Shown here: in pieces, positions 34,801 to 41,567 of the stretch
How positions within the stretch are numbered: position 1 is the first letter of the stretch
Layout of the letters: every line of letters starts with the position of its first letter
DNA from: Anaerosporobacter sp031551385
GTDB lineage: Bacteria; Bacillota; Clostridia; Lachnospirales; Lachnospiraceae
NCBI RefSeq assembly: GCF_031551385.1
Contig: NZ_JAVBNS010000090.1
Coordinates: 4,407 to 68,406 of the forward strand
Length of the DNA: 64,000 nucleotides
Direction of reading: 5' to 3'
The notes under the pieces: generated by a model
Told to the model about the DNA's origin: nothing
The model's input: the letters and a program-made list of their open reading frames with translations, nothing else
Database searches by the model: none
Position numbers and translations under genes: made by a program

Positions 34801-36400
34801 ACGTTGGAGTGCTATACGATGTAGAAGACTGCTTGATCCAGTCGGTGGGAAAATTGTAGTGGCGAAGACAGAGTATAACAGCACAAATCTTTACTATACT
34901 GCTCCCGATTATGGTACTCCATATCGTAATTTGCCAACACCTACAAAAGCAGGATACGAATTTCTTGGCTGGTATACTGAGAAAGAGGGGGGCGAGCAGA
35001 TAACGGTTGATACAATTTTACGTGATACAGAAGAACGGACAATATATGCGCATTGGAAACCAGCAAAGATTAAAGTTCTTTTTTATGGCTACGGAGGAAC
35101 TGTTCCGATTAGCGAGAAGGAAGTGCTATACACAGGAACATATGGTGATTTACCAATAGCAAATCGAGAAGGGTATTCTTTTGTAACATGGCGAGCCACA
35201 GCTCCTAATGGTGTGGTGATTACACCTGAAAGTGAAGTGACGATAGCTACTACACATTATCTGTATGCAGAATGGAAGGGAAATACGTATACCATATCGT
35301 TTGATACAGAAGGCGGTGACTTCTTACCAGAGAAAAGGGAAGTTACATACGGCAGCGCATATGGGAAATTGCCGGTTCCAACAAGGACAGGCTATGTATT
35401 TTCATGTTGGGTTAATCGAGAACCAGGAAAAGGAAATGTACTTGAGACGACGATAGTGTCTACAGCAAAAAATCATACGCTTTATGCTACATGGTCACCA
35501 CTGCTCTACACAACAACATTTGACTGTACTGGTGGAAGCTATAATAATTATAGCCGATACGATGGCAGATATTATTTTGAGAAACAATACGGTACATTAA
35601 ATGTACCTAGAAAGCTAGGATATGATTTTGTTGGTTGGTTCACACAGGAGTATGGTGGAAAAGAAATAACCAATACAAGCATTGTCGATGTAGCTGGTGA
35701 ACGAACATTATATGCACACTGGAAACCTTCCACGTATACGGTATATTTTAACGCTAATGGAGGTACGATTAGTGGAAGTAATTCCAAGACAGTTACGTAT
35801 AAGGAGTCTTATGGAACGTTACCAGTTCCAACACGTGATCGATATGAGTTTGAGGGCTGGTATACGCAGTCCACTGGTGGTACAAGGGTAACATCATTAA
35901 CGCAGGTGGAAATTACGGGAAACCAGACTTTATATGCAAGATGGAATGGGAAAAAGTATAATGTAACCTTTAATGCAAACGGTGGAAGTTGTTACACTAG
36001 TAGCACGGTGGTTACATACTATGAGAAATATGGAGAACTACCAACACCATCGAAGACGGGATATAGTTTTGCGGGCTGGTATACGGATATAACAGGAGGG
36101 TATCTTATTACGAAGGATACAACAGTAACAATAGATAAAAATCAAGTATTATATGCTAGATGGAATGCTAATTATTTTACAGTAACGTTTGTTACAAATG
36201 GAGGAACTGTAGCATATAGTAGTAAGCAAGTTCTTCTTGATGAGAAGTATGGTTCTTTACCGACTCCTTATCGTGCAGGATACACATTTATGTATTGGTA
36301 CAGAACGAGTGATAATGGAACAATAGAAATCGTTAATGAAAATTCAATTGTGCCACGAGATGGTAGCCATTATAGATATCTGTACGCAAGATGGTATTAA
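28859..36400 (+). CDS. Giant secreted zinc metallopeptidase-like protein with 19 Listeria-Bacteroides repeats
   Basis: This 2513-residue protein begins with a signal peptide (about residues 1-30, KIVFLIIICLLVQILNPAF). At about 130-390 there is a peptidase-like domain with CHEYGHWIYNG (H227, E228, H231) and SEGLATYFGQ (E261), the HEXXH plus downstream Glu layout of gluzincins. An Ig-like domain follows (about 395-475), then an acidic linker, a PPC-like beta-sandwich (about 655-700) and further beta-rich modules. From about residue 1090 to the C-terminus lie 19 repeats of about 70-80 residues (Flg_new/Listeria-Bacteroides type: VTYGxxYGELPVPT, GYxFxGWYT, TLYAxW). No LPXTG, GW or S-layer anchor is visible. 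It is probably a surface or released adhesin-protease. Copy 4 of the array is 25 bases upstream. Confidence 0.88.
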   Translation: MKIKKEKIVFLIIICLLVQILNPAFITVQGKGGNKLVVKGKIKVEIKSFYSQGTKLIEQELENYPATIYYLDDNGVKKHEDIMTDNLGNYKVSLPSQSGIKKVWLEVEADNEACTVYSAYKSGKWCGEYKYKNKEVIVDLAKQSNITMDYTITGNDAGAINIARVVNNARAYMKEACGLIVSKTPKATIQWLCGQGSNSYNGTRGGNEFIFINGGNQREFSDSVICHEYGHWIYNGFREGNLKGGKHSHEKDLDVRLAYSEGLATYFGQMAINSPRYMAGGNANGKNITYSIENPGINYQGKDGKLNELYVAASFWDITDKYSSNESWDKLNDKAEQVFLCNRDVVMEADLENGIFDCTIEDFYNKYIEMHVQKNSERAYDFWRVFKENHMEFDNEPPQIINALSNKQLNIRLYDNVKVSKVEIYINGKKEYTKNNPPDNVSYTISDNKLQIGRNCIAIKAYDYAGNDVLLGMLKSDIKSNNTSKSTIGAFTQPYTVSYCDYYYEGDETTTDEPLITALSTNRIDLESFEDLESLEDPDSLIDEVDTEATIIEELANLYELVYQDSKCGTLGDEETSELRELTIADGTDFSLLLNDTLGDYEIALTDPEGNIYTNYEVTDEDIANEIAEDELLEEELYGAMGDAVIDKNQSRQNVLNLGTRGLTIFYPTAGTWTYTIRNKGTEGDYQLGVYTKLSAPIINNEEALTMLQDGTAVTVNASVAVSGSAITINANADTYAYAKPAEVHIELQDNQGEVLIEDTIKDGINETGDFLYTFNNLEDGHYNLELYSVASDGTRSFTRTSEMVVNSREPEIEMSDDCEYYIYSQEAMLDGRITNADRVEILVNGEEVPYDVGCGSCDDTFGFGCYAELKDGDNTVRITSESETGKTVVKEFVLHSIPEEEYDQEKHQPEIESVTFDGKEEPVVNKRSTVEVKLTDKNAADYKVYAVCNDTIYDFTPAGDCFTLDFNPTDYYNDNYEFVVCVISRWQFYSEKALDIEVTGVKDGIRIKNDPQTMFLNVGDTATLDISSIIDGDDCSVEVNCGTIKDGIWSFTSSEPGDFEIILRFTKGDIEKEVTFDTVYEYSKEHKLTFVTDGDELEEQEYSVCEDEEYGELPLPTKKGYEFVGWFDKEEGGNQILEDTIAKKDDSFTLYARWKSKTLTITFNPNGGSVENKSKEVTYGKKYGELPVPTWANAEFLGWYSGIDGGLKITAESIVKEEEPQTLYAQWSTRRYRVMLDSNGGELDEYTFFLYKGDKYLEMPTPTREGYTFKGWYTGSAGGTRIMPGSVVTVLGNHYLYANWEPNKYTVHFDFAGGSIKGTKEIYEQDIDFPYESAYGWMPTPQKAGCVFQGWYTEETGGTLITGSDILKVRHNQTFYAHWKYAEYQVTFVTNGNAIDVKNKKVTYMSEYGELPVPTKANYDFVGWSTANVNGTMVDSTSQVAIAGAHTLYGIWKGKTLEVSFDANGGEVIDEKKTVFYTEAYGELPVAVREGYTFAYWSYTPTGTSVASTTKVSLTSDHTLYARWNTNAYKTIFVPNGGKIVVSKTEYNDSNLYAVNFFYDNPYRTLPTPTKAGCEFTGWYTEKEGGELITVNSIVDVAEEQRLYAHWKYNEYQITFVTNGDVMDVKNKKVTYMGEYGELPVPTKANYDFVGWSTANVNGTMVDATSQVTIAGGHTLYGMWKGKTLEVSFDANGGKEIDEKKSVVYYDAYGVLPVAEREGYRFAYWSYKPTGGSNINASTRVVTAEDHTLYAYWSPNNYKTLLYPNGGKIVLSKVEYNDNNPYWFNATYDSTYMSLYTPSRAGCEFLGWYTEKEGGELVTPATIVKITEELKLYAHWKCNEFPIYFSTNGNPIDLKSKNVTYLGEYGELPVPTKENYVFLGWSSHNSKESMIDATSQVTVTGAHYIYGMWEGEKSEVSFNANGGGEINEKKTVTYSETYGVLPVPVREGYTFSWWCLGSETGTPVGSTTKVTLASDHTLYARWSAIRCRRLLDPVGGKIVVAKTEYNSTNLYYTAPDYGTPYRNLPTPTKAGYEFLGWYTEKEGGEQITVDTILRDTEERTIYAHWKPAKIKVLFYGYGGTVPISEKEVLYTGTYGDLPIANREGYSFVTWRATAPNGVVITPESEVTIATTHYLYAEWKGNTYTISFDTEGGDFLPEKREVTYGSAYGKLPVPTRTGYVFSCWVNREPGKGNVLETTIVSTAKNHTLYATWSPLLYTTTFDCTGGSYNNYSRYDGRYYFEKQYGTLNVPRKLGYDFVGWFTQEYGGKEITNTSIVDVAGERTLYAHWKPSTYTVYFNANGGTISGSNSKTVTYKESYGTLPVPTRDRYEFEGWYTQSTGGTRVTSLTQVEITGNQTLYARWNGKKYNVTFNANGGSCYTSSTVVTYYEKYGELPTPSKTGYSFAGWYTDITGGYLITKDTTVTIDKNQVLYARWNANYFTVTFVTNGGTVAYSSKQVLLDEKYGSLPTPYRAGYTFMYWYRTSDNGTIEIVNENSIVPRDGSHYRYLYARWY
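33007..35060 (+). repeat. Higher-order 690-bp repeat inside the giant protein gene
   Basis: Three successive Listeria-Bacteroides repeats recur as a block with a period of about 690 bp (230 residues). Block members start near 33007 (YQVTFVTNGNAIDVK), 33697 (YQITFVTNGDVMDVK) and 34384 (FPIYFSTNGNPIDLK). Blocks one and two share long identical DNA stretches, for example around GTACCGACAAAGGCAAACTA. The third is more diverged, so the newest duplication is between blocks one and two. Confidence 0.8.
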
Positions 36401-36442
36401 AATTAATTAAGAGAATAGTACCTAATAACGTAGAATAGCTAA

Positions 36443-36488
36443 GAATCCAGCCCCTTCGCCAAAGGCGAATTTTAAATGGGCTGGATTC
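36443..36488 (+). terminator. Hairpin after the giant gene
   Basis: GAATCCAGCCC pairs with GGGCTGGATTC, with an inner TTCGCC/GGCGAA stem. The stem is strong, but no T-run follows directly, so termination may be inefficient. Confidence 0.55.
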
Positions 36489-36548
36489 TGTTGCTGTGAC
36501 CTTTTGACCCTCGTATTATGGATAATTGTAAAATATAACAATTCACTA

Positions 36549-36577
36549 TTGACATGAAATAGAAAAGATGCTATCAT
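36549..36577 (+). promoter_or_regulatory. Promoter of the padR-ABC exporter operon
   Basis: TTGACA (36549-36554), a 17-base spacer and TATCAT (36572-36577) make a good sigma-A promoter about 110 bases before the padR start. The operator pair at 36583-36627 lies right at the expected transcription start. Confidence 0.7.
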
Positions 36578-36582
36578 CAATG

Positions 36583-36627
36583 TATCGAGTGACGATATAA
36601 CGACAAAAGATATATCGAGTGATAATA
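36583..36627. promoter_or_regulatory. Probable PadR operator pair
   Basis: TATCGAGTGACGATA (36583-36597) has inverted TATCG/CGATA arms, and TATCGAGTGATAATA (36613-36627) repeats it exactly 30 bp later, about three helical turns. Placement over the start site and in front of padR suggests autorepression. Confidence 0.65.
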
Positions 36628-36687
36628 TAGTAAGCTCGGATAAATTATTTATATACCTTGGAATATGGTGATGAAGGGAGGAATCAT

Positions 36688-37020
36688 ATGGCTAAAAGTA
36701 ATGAGCCATTAACAGAAAGTTATTTTTATATATTACTTTGCCTCTTTAACGGACCGAACCATGGTTATGCCATAATGCAAGAAACAGCTACACTAACAGG
36801 TGGTCGTGTCAAGATAGGCGCAGGTACCATGTATGGTGCATTTACCAACTTGTTAAAGAAAGAATATATTGTTGAATATTCAGGTGTGGAGAATGAAGAT
36901 AGGCGTAAATTATATGAATTGACTGACTTAGGTAGGGAGATTCTGCAAGGTGAGATTCAAAGATTAAAGCAATTGACACAGAATGCAATAGAAGTAATGA
37001 GTAAAGAGGAGGATTTATAA
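36688..37020 (+). CDS. PadR family transcriptional regulator
   Basis: This 110-residue winged-helix regulator shows the PadR layout: LTESYFYILLCLFNGPNHGYAIMQE, then GRVKIGAGTMYGAFTNLLKK (recognition helix), and YELTDLGREIL in the wing. ATG 36688 follows GGGAGG by seven bases; the frame opens earlier at TTG 36658 without a site. The stop overlaps the ABC ATPase start by one base. PadR proteins commonly repress adjacent drug or peptide exporters and release DNA on binding the compound; that fits this operon and the two upstream repeats. Confidence 0.93.
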   Translation: MAKSNEPLTESYFYILLCLFNGPNHGYAIMQETATLTGGRVKIGAGTMYGAFTNLLKKEYIVEYSGVENEDRRKLYELTDLGREILQGEIQRLKQLTQNAIEVMSKEEDL

Positions 37021-37796
37021 TGATTGAAATTAATAATTTAACCAAAATCTATAAGCTATCAAAGAAGCAAATGCAAGAACAAAAAACAAAGAAGAATATG
37101 AAAAAGGCAGCAGACAGCATTTCTTTAACTGCACAGCCAGGACAAATCTACGGTTTACTTGGACCAAACGGTGCAGGTAAAACAACAACACTTCGTTGTG
37201 TTGCTACTTTATTAAAACCAACAGAAGGTGATATCAAAGTATGTGGTTTTGATACTGTAAAACAAGGCGAGAAGGTTAGAGATAATATCGCATTTTTAAC
37301 AAATGAAATTAAACTAGATCCACATTTTTCATCGAAATATATGTTCACATTCTTTGGACATTTGCATGGAATGAGTGATGCAAAGATTAATGAGAGAAGA
37401 GAAAAATTATTCGATTATTTTGGAATTACAGATTTCCAAGATAAGAAGATAGAAGAATTATCAACTGGTATGAAACAAAAGGCAGCAATTGCGGTAAGTT
37501 TAGTACATGATCCTAAAGTAGTAATCTTTGATGAACCAACAAATGGTCTTGATATTGTAACAGCAAGAAGTGTTACAGATTATCTAAAAGTATTGCGTGA
37601 TGAAGGGAAACTAGTAATTATCTCAACACATATCTTATCGGATGCAGAAAAATTATGTGATAACATTGGTATCATTATCAAGGGTAAGAAAGTAATTGAA
37701 GGTACATTAAAAGACATTCTTACTAAGACAAATACAACAGATTTAGAAGATGCGTTCTTTGAACTATATAAAGAATATAATGTAGAGGAGGATTAG
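37020..37796 (+). CDS. ABC transporter ATP-binding protein, NatA-like
   Basis: This 258-residue ATPase has Walker A LLGPNGAGKTTT, signature LSTGMKQK, Walker B VVIFDEPTNGLD and the switch His in ISTHIL. The CcmA/NatA-type sequence pairs it with the ABC-2 permease that follows two bases later. An unusual lysine/glutamine-rich insertion (KKQMQEQKTKKNMKKA) lies between the first strand and Walker A. NatAB in Bacillus extrudes sodium; other members export drugs or peptides, and the substrate here is open. Confidence 0.93.
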   Translation: MIEINNLTKIYKLSKKQMQEQKTKKNMKKAADSISLTAQPGQIYGLLGPNGAGKTTTLRCVATLLKPTEGDIKVCGFDTVKQGEKVRDNIAFLTNEIKLDPHFSSKYMFTFFGHLHGMSDAKINERREKLFDYFGITDFQDKKIEELSTGMKQKAAIAVSLVHDPKVVIFDEPTNGLDIVTARSVTDYLKVLRDEGKLVIISTHILSDAEKLCDNIGIIIKGKKVIEGTLKDILTKTNTTDLEDAFFELYKEYNVEED

Positions 37797-37798
37797 GA

Positions 37799-39010
37799 AT
37801 GAGAGGAGCAAGAGAAATAATCAAGAAAGAAATGGTTCGTGTGTTTGGTGATAAGAAATTAATCTTTAGTTTATTCATATTGCCAGTAGCACTTGTCGTT
37901 GGTATGTGTTTCTTAATGGGAAATCTTATGGAGACTATGGAGAATGATGTAGATGCACATATTCCTAGTGTTTATATACAGAATGCACCAGAAGGAATTG
38001 AAAATGTAATTGAAGCAGCAGGGTTCCAAGGAGACATCACGTATCTAAAAGCAGGAGAATCCCTTGATATAATTAAGGATGATATTGTAGATGGAAAAAA
38101 AGATTTATTAGTATATTTTGAAGAAGGGTTTGTAGAATCGATTCAAAACTATACAGAAGGAAGCGCAATTCCGGAAGTGAAGACGTATTATAATCCTTCA
38201 GAAGATTATTCGGCAACAGCACGTAATATCTTTGTTGCAACAGTACTTGAGCCAATGAGACAAGCATTGCTTACAAGCCGTATTGGAAATTTAGATAATA
38301 TTACAGTGTTCAATATAGATTTAAACTATGAAGAGTCTCGTTTGATGGATACACAAAAAGCTTCTGGTAAAGCGCTTGGTATGATGATGCCTTACTTTAT
38401 TGTAATGATGCTGTTCGCTGGTGTTATGTCAGTTGGAGTAGATGCAATTACAGGAGAAAAGGAAAGAGGAACACTTGCAAGTATGTTAGTATCACCAGTG
38501 AAGAGAGTTGATATTGTAATTGGTAAGATAACATCTATAGCAATTTTATCGTCAATATCTGCAGTTATCTATGCAATAAGTATGGTGTTTGCTCTACCTC
38601 AAATGATGGGTGAAATGGCAGGCGAAATTTCGATTTCGTTATCTCCATTACAAATCATACAATTGCTTGTAGTTATGTTATCACTTGTGTTCTTATACGT
38701 TGCTCTAGTGTCAATCGTATCGGTATTTGCTAAGACAATGAAGGAAGCGAACACATATGTTACACCAATGTATATTGTTGTAATTGTAGTTGGTATGATT
38801 ACAATGCTTAGTGGAAACTCAAAACCAGACACAACAATGTTTGCAATCCCAGTATATGGGAATGCGTTATGTATCCAGAATATCTTAACAGGTGAACTGC
38901 TTATGCCACAGTTTCTATTAGCAATCGGTGGTACAGTACTAGTGGGAGCTATCGTAACAGCAGGAATTGTAAAAGCATTTAATAGCGAAAAGGTAATGTT
39001 TAATGCATAG
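37799..39010 (+). CDS. ABC-2 type transporter permease, NatB-like
   Basis: This 403-residue permease has one N-terminal transmembrane helix (KLIFSLFILPVALVVGMCFL), a large extracytoplasmic domain of about 140 residues, and five further helices from about residue 195 on. The GEKERGTLASMLVSPV segment is the ABC-2/NatB signature. It is preceded by GAGGAGG and overlaps truA by eight bases, so truA probably gains from its transcript. Confidence 0.92.
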   Translation: MRGAREIIKKEMVRVFGDKKLIFSLFILPVALVVGMCFLMGNLMETMENDVDAHIPSVYIQNAPEGIENVIEAAGFQGDITYLKAGESLDIIKDDIVDGKKDLLVYFEEGFVESIQNYTEGSAIPEVKTYYNPSEDYSATARNIFVATVLEPMRQALLTSRIGNLDNITVFNIDLNYEESRLMDTQKASGKALGMMMPYFIVMMLFAGVMSVGVDAITGEKERGTLASMLVSPVKRVDIVIGKITSIAILSSISAVIYAISMVFALPQMMGEMAGEISISLSPLQIIQLLVVMLSLVFLYVALVSIVSVFAKTMKEANTYVTPMYIVVIVVGMITMLSGNSKPDTTMFAIPVYGNALCIQNILTGELLMPQFLLAIGGTVLVGAIVTAGIVKAFNSEKVMFNA

Positions 39011-39797
39011 AAGGAATATTCGATTTCATGTTTCCTATGATGGAACGAGATATCTTGGGTGGCAACGCCTAGGAGGTAACCAAAAGGACTTGTCCATACA
39101 AGGATTGATTGAGGGTGTATTATCCAATCTTCTGAATGAAAATATAAAAATCATGGGCTCTGGCAGAACAGATGCTGGGGTCCATGCCTTTGCGCAAGTA
39201 GCGAATTTCTATACACACACGAATGATTCTATACATGAGTTGACAAAGAAACTTGGGGATTCTATGCCTGAGGATATCGTAATCTATAATATAGAAGAAG
39301 TGCCTGAGGATTTTCACAGCCGATTTAGTGCAGTAGGTAAAGTGTACGAGTACTATATTGATAATGTAGAACGTGAAAATGTTTTTACAAGAAAATATGC
39401 ATATCATGTGGAGAAAAAACTTGATATAGAGAAAATGAGAGAAGCGGCTTCCTATCTAGTAGGTACACATGATTTCTATTCATTCTCGACAGATAGAGGG
39501 AAGGACGATACCGTTCGAACGTTATATGCAATAGATATTGAGGAAACACCATTTTCTTTGGGTTCTGCCGATGAATCAAGAGATGAGAAACAGGCATTAC
39601 TAAGAATTCGTTTGCATGGAGATGGTTTCTTATATAATATGGTTCGGATTATTGTAGGTACTTTACTTGAGGTAGGAGCAGGTGAAAGAAAGATAGACTC
39701 TATACAGATAGCAATAGACAATAAAAAGCGTGACTTGGCAGGGATAACAGTCCCACCGCAGGGGTTGTTTTTGAAGTCAGTTGAATATAAGTTCTAG
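39003..39797 (+). CDS. truA: tRNA pseudouridine synthase A
   Basis: This 264-residue enzyme makes pseudouridine at positions 38-40 of the tRNA anticodon stem-loop. The catalytic Asp lies in GSGRTDAGVHAFAQVANF; other family blocks are VSYDGTRYLGWQ, FHSRFSAVGKVYEYYI and the C-terminal GFLYNMVRIIVGTLLEVG. Standard length. The start overlaps the permease gene by eight bases. Confidence 0.96.
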   Translation: MHRRNIRFHVSYDGTRYLGWQRLGGNQKDLSIQGLIEGVLSNLLNENIKIMGSGRTDAGVHAFAQVANFYTHTNDSIHELTKKLGDSMPEDIVIYNIEEVPEDFHSRFSAVGKVYEYYIDNVERENVFTRKYAYHVEKKLDIEKMREAASYLVGTHDFYSFSTDRGKDDTVRTLYAIDIEETPFSLGSADESRDEKQALLRIRLHGDGFLYNMVRIIVGTLLEVGAGERKIDSIQIAIDNKKRDLAGITVPPQGLFLKSVEYKF

Positions 39798-39854
39798 TTT
39801 GGAATAGGGAATGTTCCAATAATTTAGACAAACAAAAATTTCAACAAACAAAGA

Positions 39855-39897
39855 GGAGAGGTAAACAAGATGATTCTTGCGTACCTCTCCTTTTTTG
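39855..39897. terminator. Bidirectional terminator between truA and the acidic membrane protein gene
   Basis: GGAGAGGTA (39855) pairs with TACCTCTCC (39882-39890) with an inner CAAGA/TCTTG stem; TTTTTTG follows on the plus strand. It ends the padR-truA transcript and, read in reverse, serves the convergent gene. Confidence 0.8.
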
Positions 39898-40197
39898 TTA
39901 TTCTTCTGTCTCATCCTCAGAAGTTTCATCTTCATTACTATCTACTTCTACAGAAGTGTCAGAAGAGTCAGATGCCTCTGGCATAGTCAAAGTTACATAA
40001 CCTCTTGTATCGGAAGAAGAGTTATCGTCTCTCTCTTCGTCAGTATCGTCATCTTCGATGTCATCAAATTCGTCATCAAAATCATCAAAGTCATCTGTAG
40101 AATCTTTGTCAACAACGTTTTTTAAGAAGTAAATCACACCGCCTACTAAAGCTACTACGGAAAGTGTTCCAGCTATAAATTTACCAAATTTCTTCAT
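39898..40197 (-). CDS. Small membrane-anchored acidic protein
   Basis: This 99-residue protein has a YtxH-like start: a short basic segment and one transmembrane helix (FIAGTLSVVALVGGVIYFL). The rest is an extremely acidic Asp/Glu/Ser/Thr-rich tail (DDFDDFDDEFDDIEDDDTDE). AAGGA lies about ten bases before the ATG. No function can be assigned; the composition suggests a disordered, possibly cation-binding tail. Whether the tail faces in or out is uncertain. Confidence 0.75.
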   Translation of the reverse strand: MKKFGKFIAGTLSVVALVGGVIYFLKNVVDKDSTDDFDDFDDEFDDIEDDDTDEERDDNSSSDTRGYVTLTMPEASDSSDTSVEVDSNEDETSEDETEE

Positions 40198-40457
40198 GAT
40201 ACCGTCATCCTTTCTTACTTATATTATGACCTCATTTTAATATTATAATTCGAAATGAATAAAAAGAAAAGAAAATTTTATTTTAAAGGATATCTAGTAA
40301 CCTGTATACATTATATTATTGGTAGTATAATAGTATTACTTTAAAAAAAGGAAAAAGTTTGTTATAATGTGACTTATGGAAAACAACGAAGTGATTTTTC
40401 TGGTATGTTTTTCAGGGATTGAAACTTAATTACAATGGTAAAAATGAGGAGGAACAT

Positions 40458-41552
40458 ATGCAGGTATCTACGTGTCTAGAACGCAGTGGAAGTATTAAAC
40501 AGGACATATTAAACGCAAAGGGGAAGTTAAGAAATATACATTTTTTGATTTTTGCGTGTAGCTATGACCAAATTGAGGAATATACAGCGGAGATAAAGAA
40601 AGAGTTTTCAGACGTAAAATTCATTGGAACTACAGGGATCGGGTTCCTAGATAAAGAGTCATATCAAAAAGGCATTGGATTTATTGGTTTTGGTGAAGGA
40701 ATAAAAGTAGAGACAGGGCTTATCAGAAATCTATCTACTTGTCCTCTTTCAAGTATAATGGAACTAGATCGTGCAGTGAGAAATGTGAATCCTAGCAGGG
40801 ATAATACAATTTGTCTTGAATATTGTACAGGCCATGAAGAACGTTTAGTGTCAACAATGAATGTAGTTTTAGAGAAGCAACAAATTCCTTTAGTTGGAGG
40901 AACAACAGGAAATACACCAGAGAATAAGAATAAAGTGGTTGTATGTGATGGTGAAGTTGTTGAAGATGCAGCAGTATTTGCAGTGATTAAGAATGTAAAT
41001 GGAAAGATTGCGGTTATTAAGGAGAATATATTCAGCCCTAGAAAGACACAATATACTGCAACAAAAGTTGATGAAAAGAACAGAAAAGTGATTGAACTGA
41101 ATAATAGAAAAGCATCTGAGGTTTGTGCAGAGGCATTAGGAATTCGTGAAAACCAAATTGCAGATCATGCACTTACAAATCCTTTATGTAGAACAGTTGG
41201 AAAAGAAAATTATATCTGTGCAATTAAGAACGTTAACTCAGATGGAAGTTTGTCTACATATAAGATTATACAGAAGAATGATATCGTACAAATAATGGAT
41301 ATTGATGAGAATGTTAAAGCGCATGTGTTAGAAACAATTAGAGAACAGAGAAATAAAGGTAGAAAGATAGAAGCAATTGTATCAGTTAACTGTATTCTGC
41401 GATATCTGTATTTTGAGCAGACCGCATTTACAAAGGAGTATGCAGGAATCTTAGCAGATGTAGCACCTCACTTTGGAATTGTAGGTGATGGAGAACAGTT
41501 TATAAACCAACACGTTAATCAAACAATGGTATGTGCAGTATTTACCAACTAG
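40458..41552 (+). CDS. FIST domain sensory protein
   Basis: This 364-residue soluble protein has an N-terminal FIST domain (about 20-215, with FLIFACSYDQIEEY, FIGTTGIGFLDKESY and VGGTTGNTP) and a FIST_C domain (about 220-355, including CAEALGIREN, HALTNPLCRTVGKENYICA and VNCILRYLYFEQTAF). FIST domains are thought to bind small ligands such as amino acids and feed signalling systems. ATG 40458 follows AGGAGG; the longer frame from TTG 40419 lacks a site. The next gene, 15 bases on, is a chemoreceptor signalling domain without a sensor, so this protein probably supplies the sensing half. Confidence 0.88.
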   Translation: MQVSTCLERSGSIKQDILNAKGKLRNIHFLIFACSYDQIEEYTAEIKKEFSDVKFIGTTGIGFLDKESYQKGIGFIGFGEGIKVETGLIRNLSTCPLSSIMELDRAVRNVNPSRDNTICLEYCTGHEERLVSTMNVVLEKQQIPLVGGTTGNTPENKNKVVVCDGEVVEDAAVFAVIKNVNGKIAVIKENIFSPRKTQYTATKVDEKNRKVIELNNRKASEVCAEALGIRENQIADHALTNPLCRTVGKENYICAIKNVNSDGSLSTYKIIQKNDIVQIMDIDENVKAHVLETIREQRNKGRKIEAIVSVNCILRYLYFEQTAFTKEYAGILADVAPHFGIVGDGEQFINQHVNQTMVCAVFTN

Positions 41553-41567
41553 AAGTAGGAGGATTTT

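Noticed and set aside
28859..36400. Regular repeats suggesting a CRISPR array
   Set aside because: Repeats are in frame, encode protein modules and have no constant spacer-repeat architecture; no cas genes are present.
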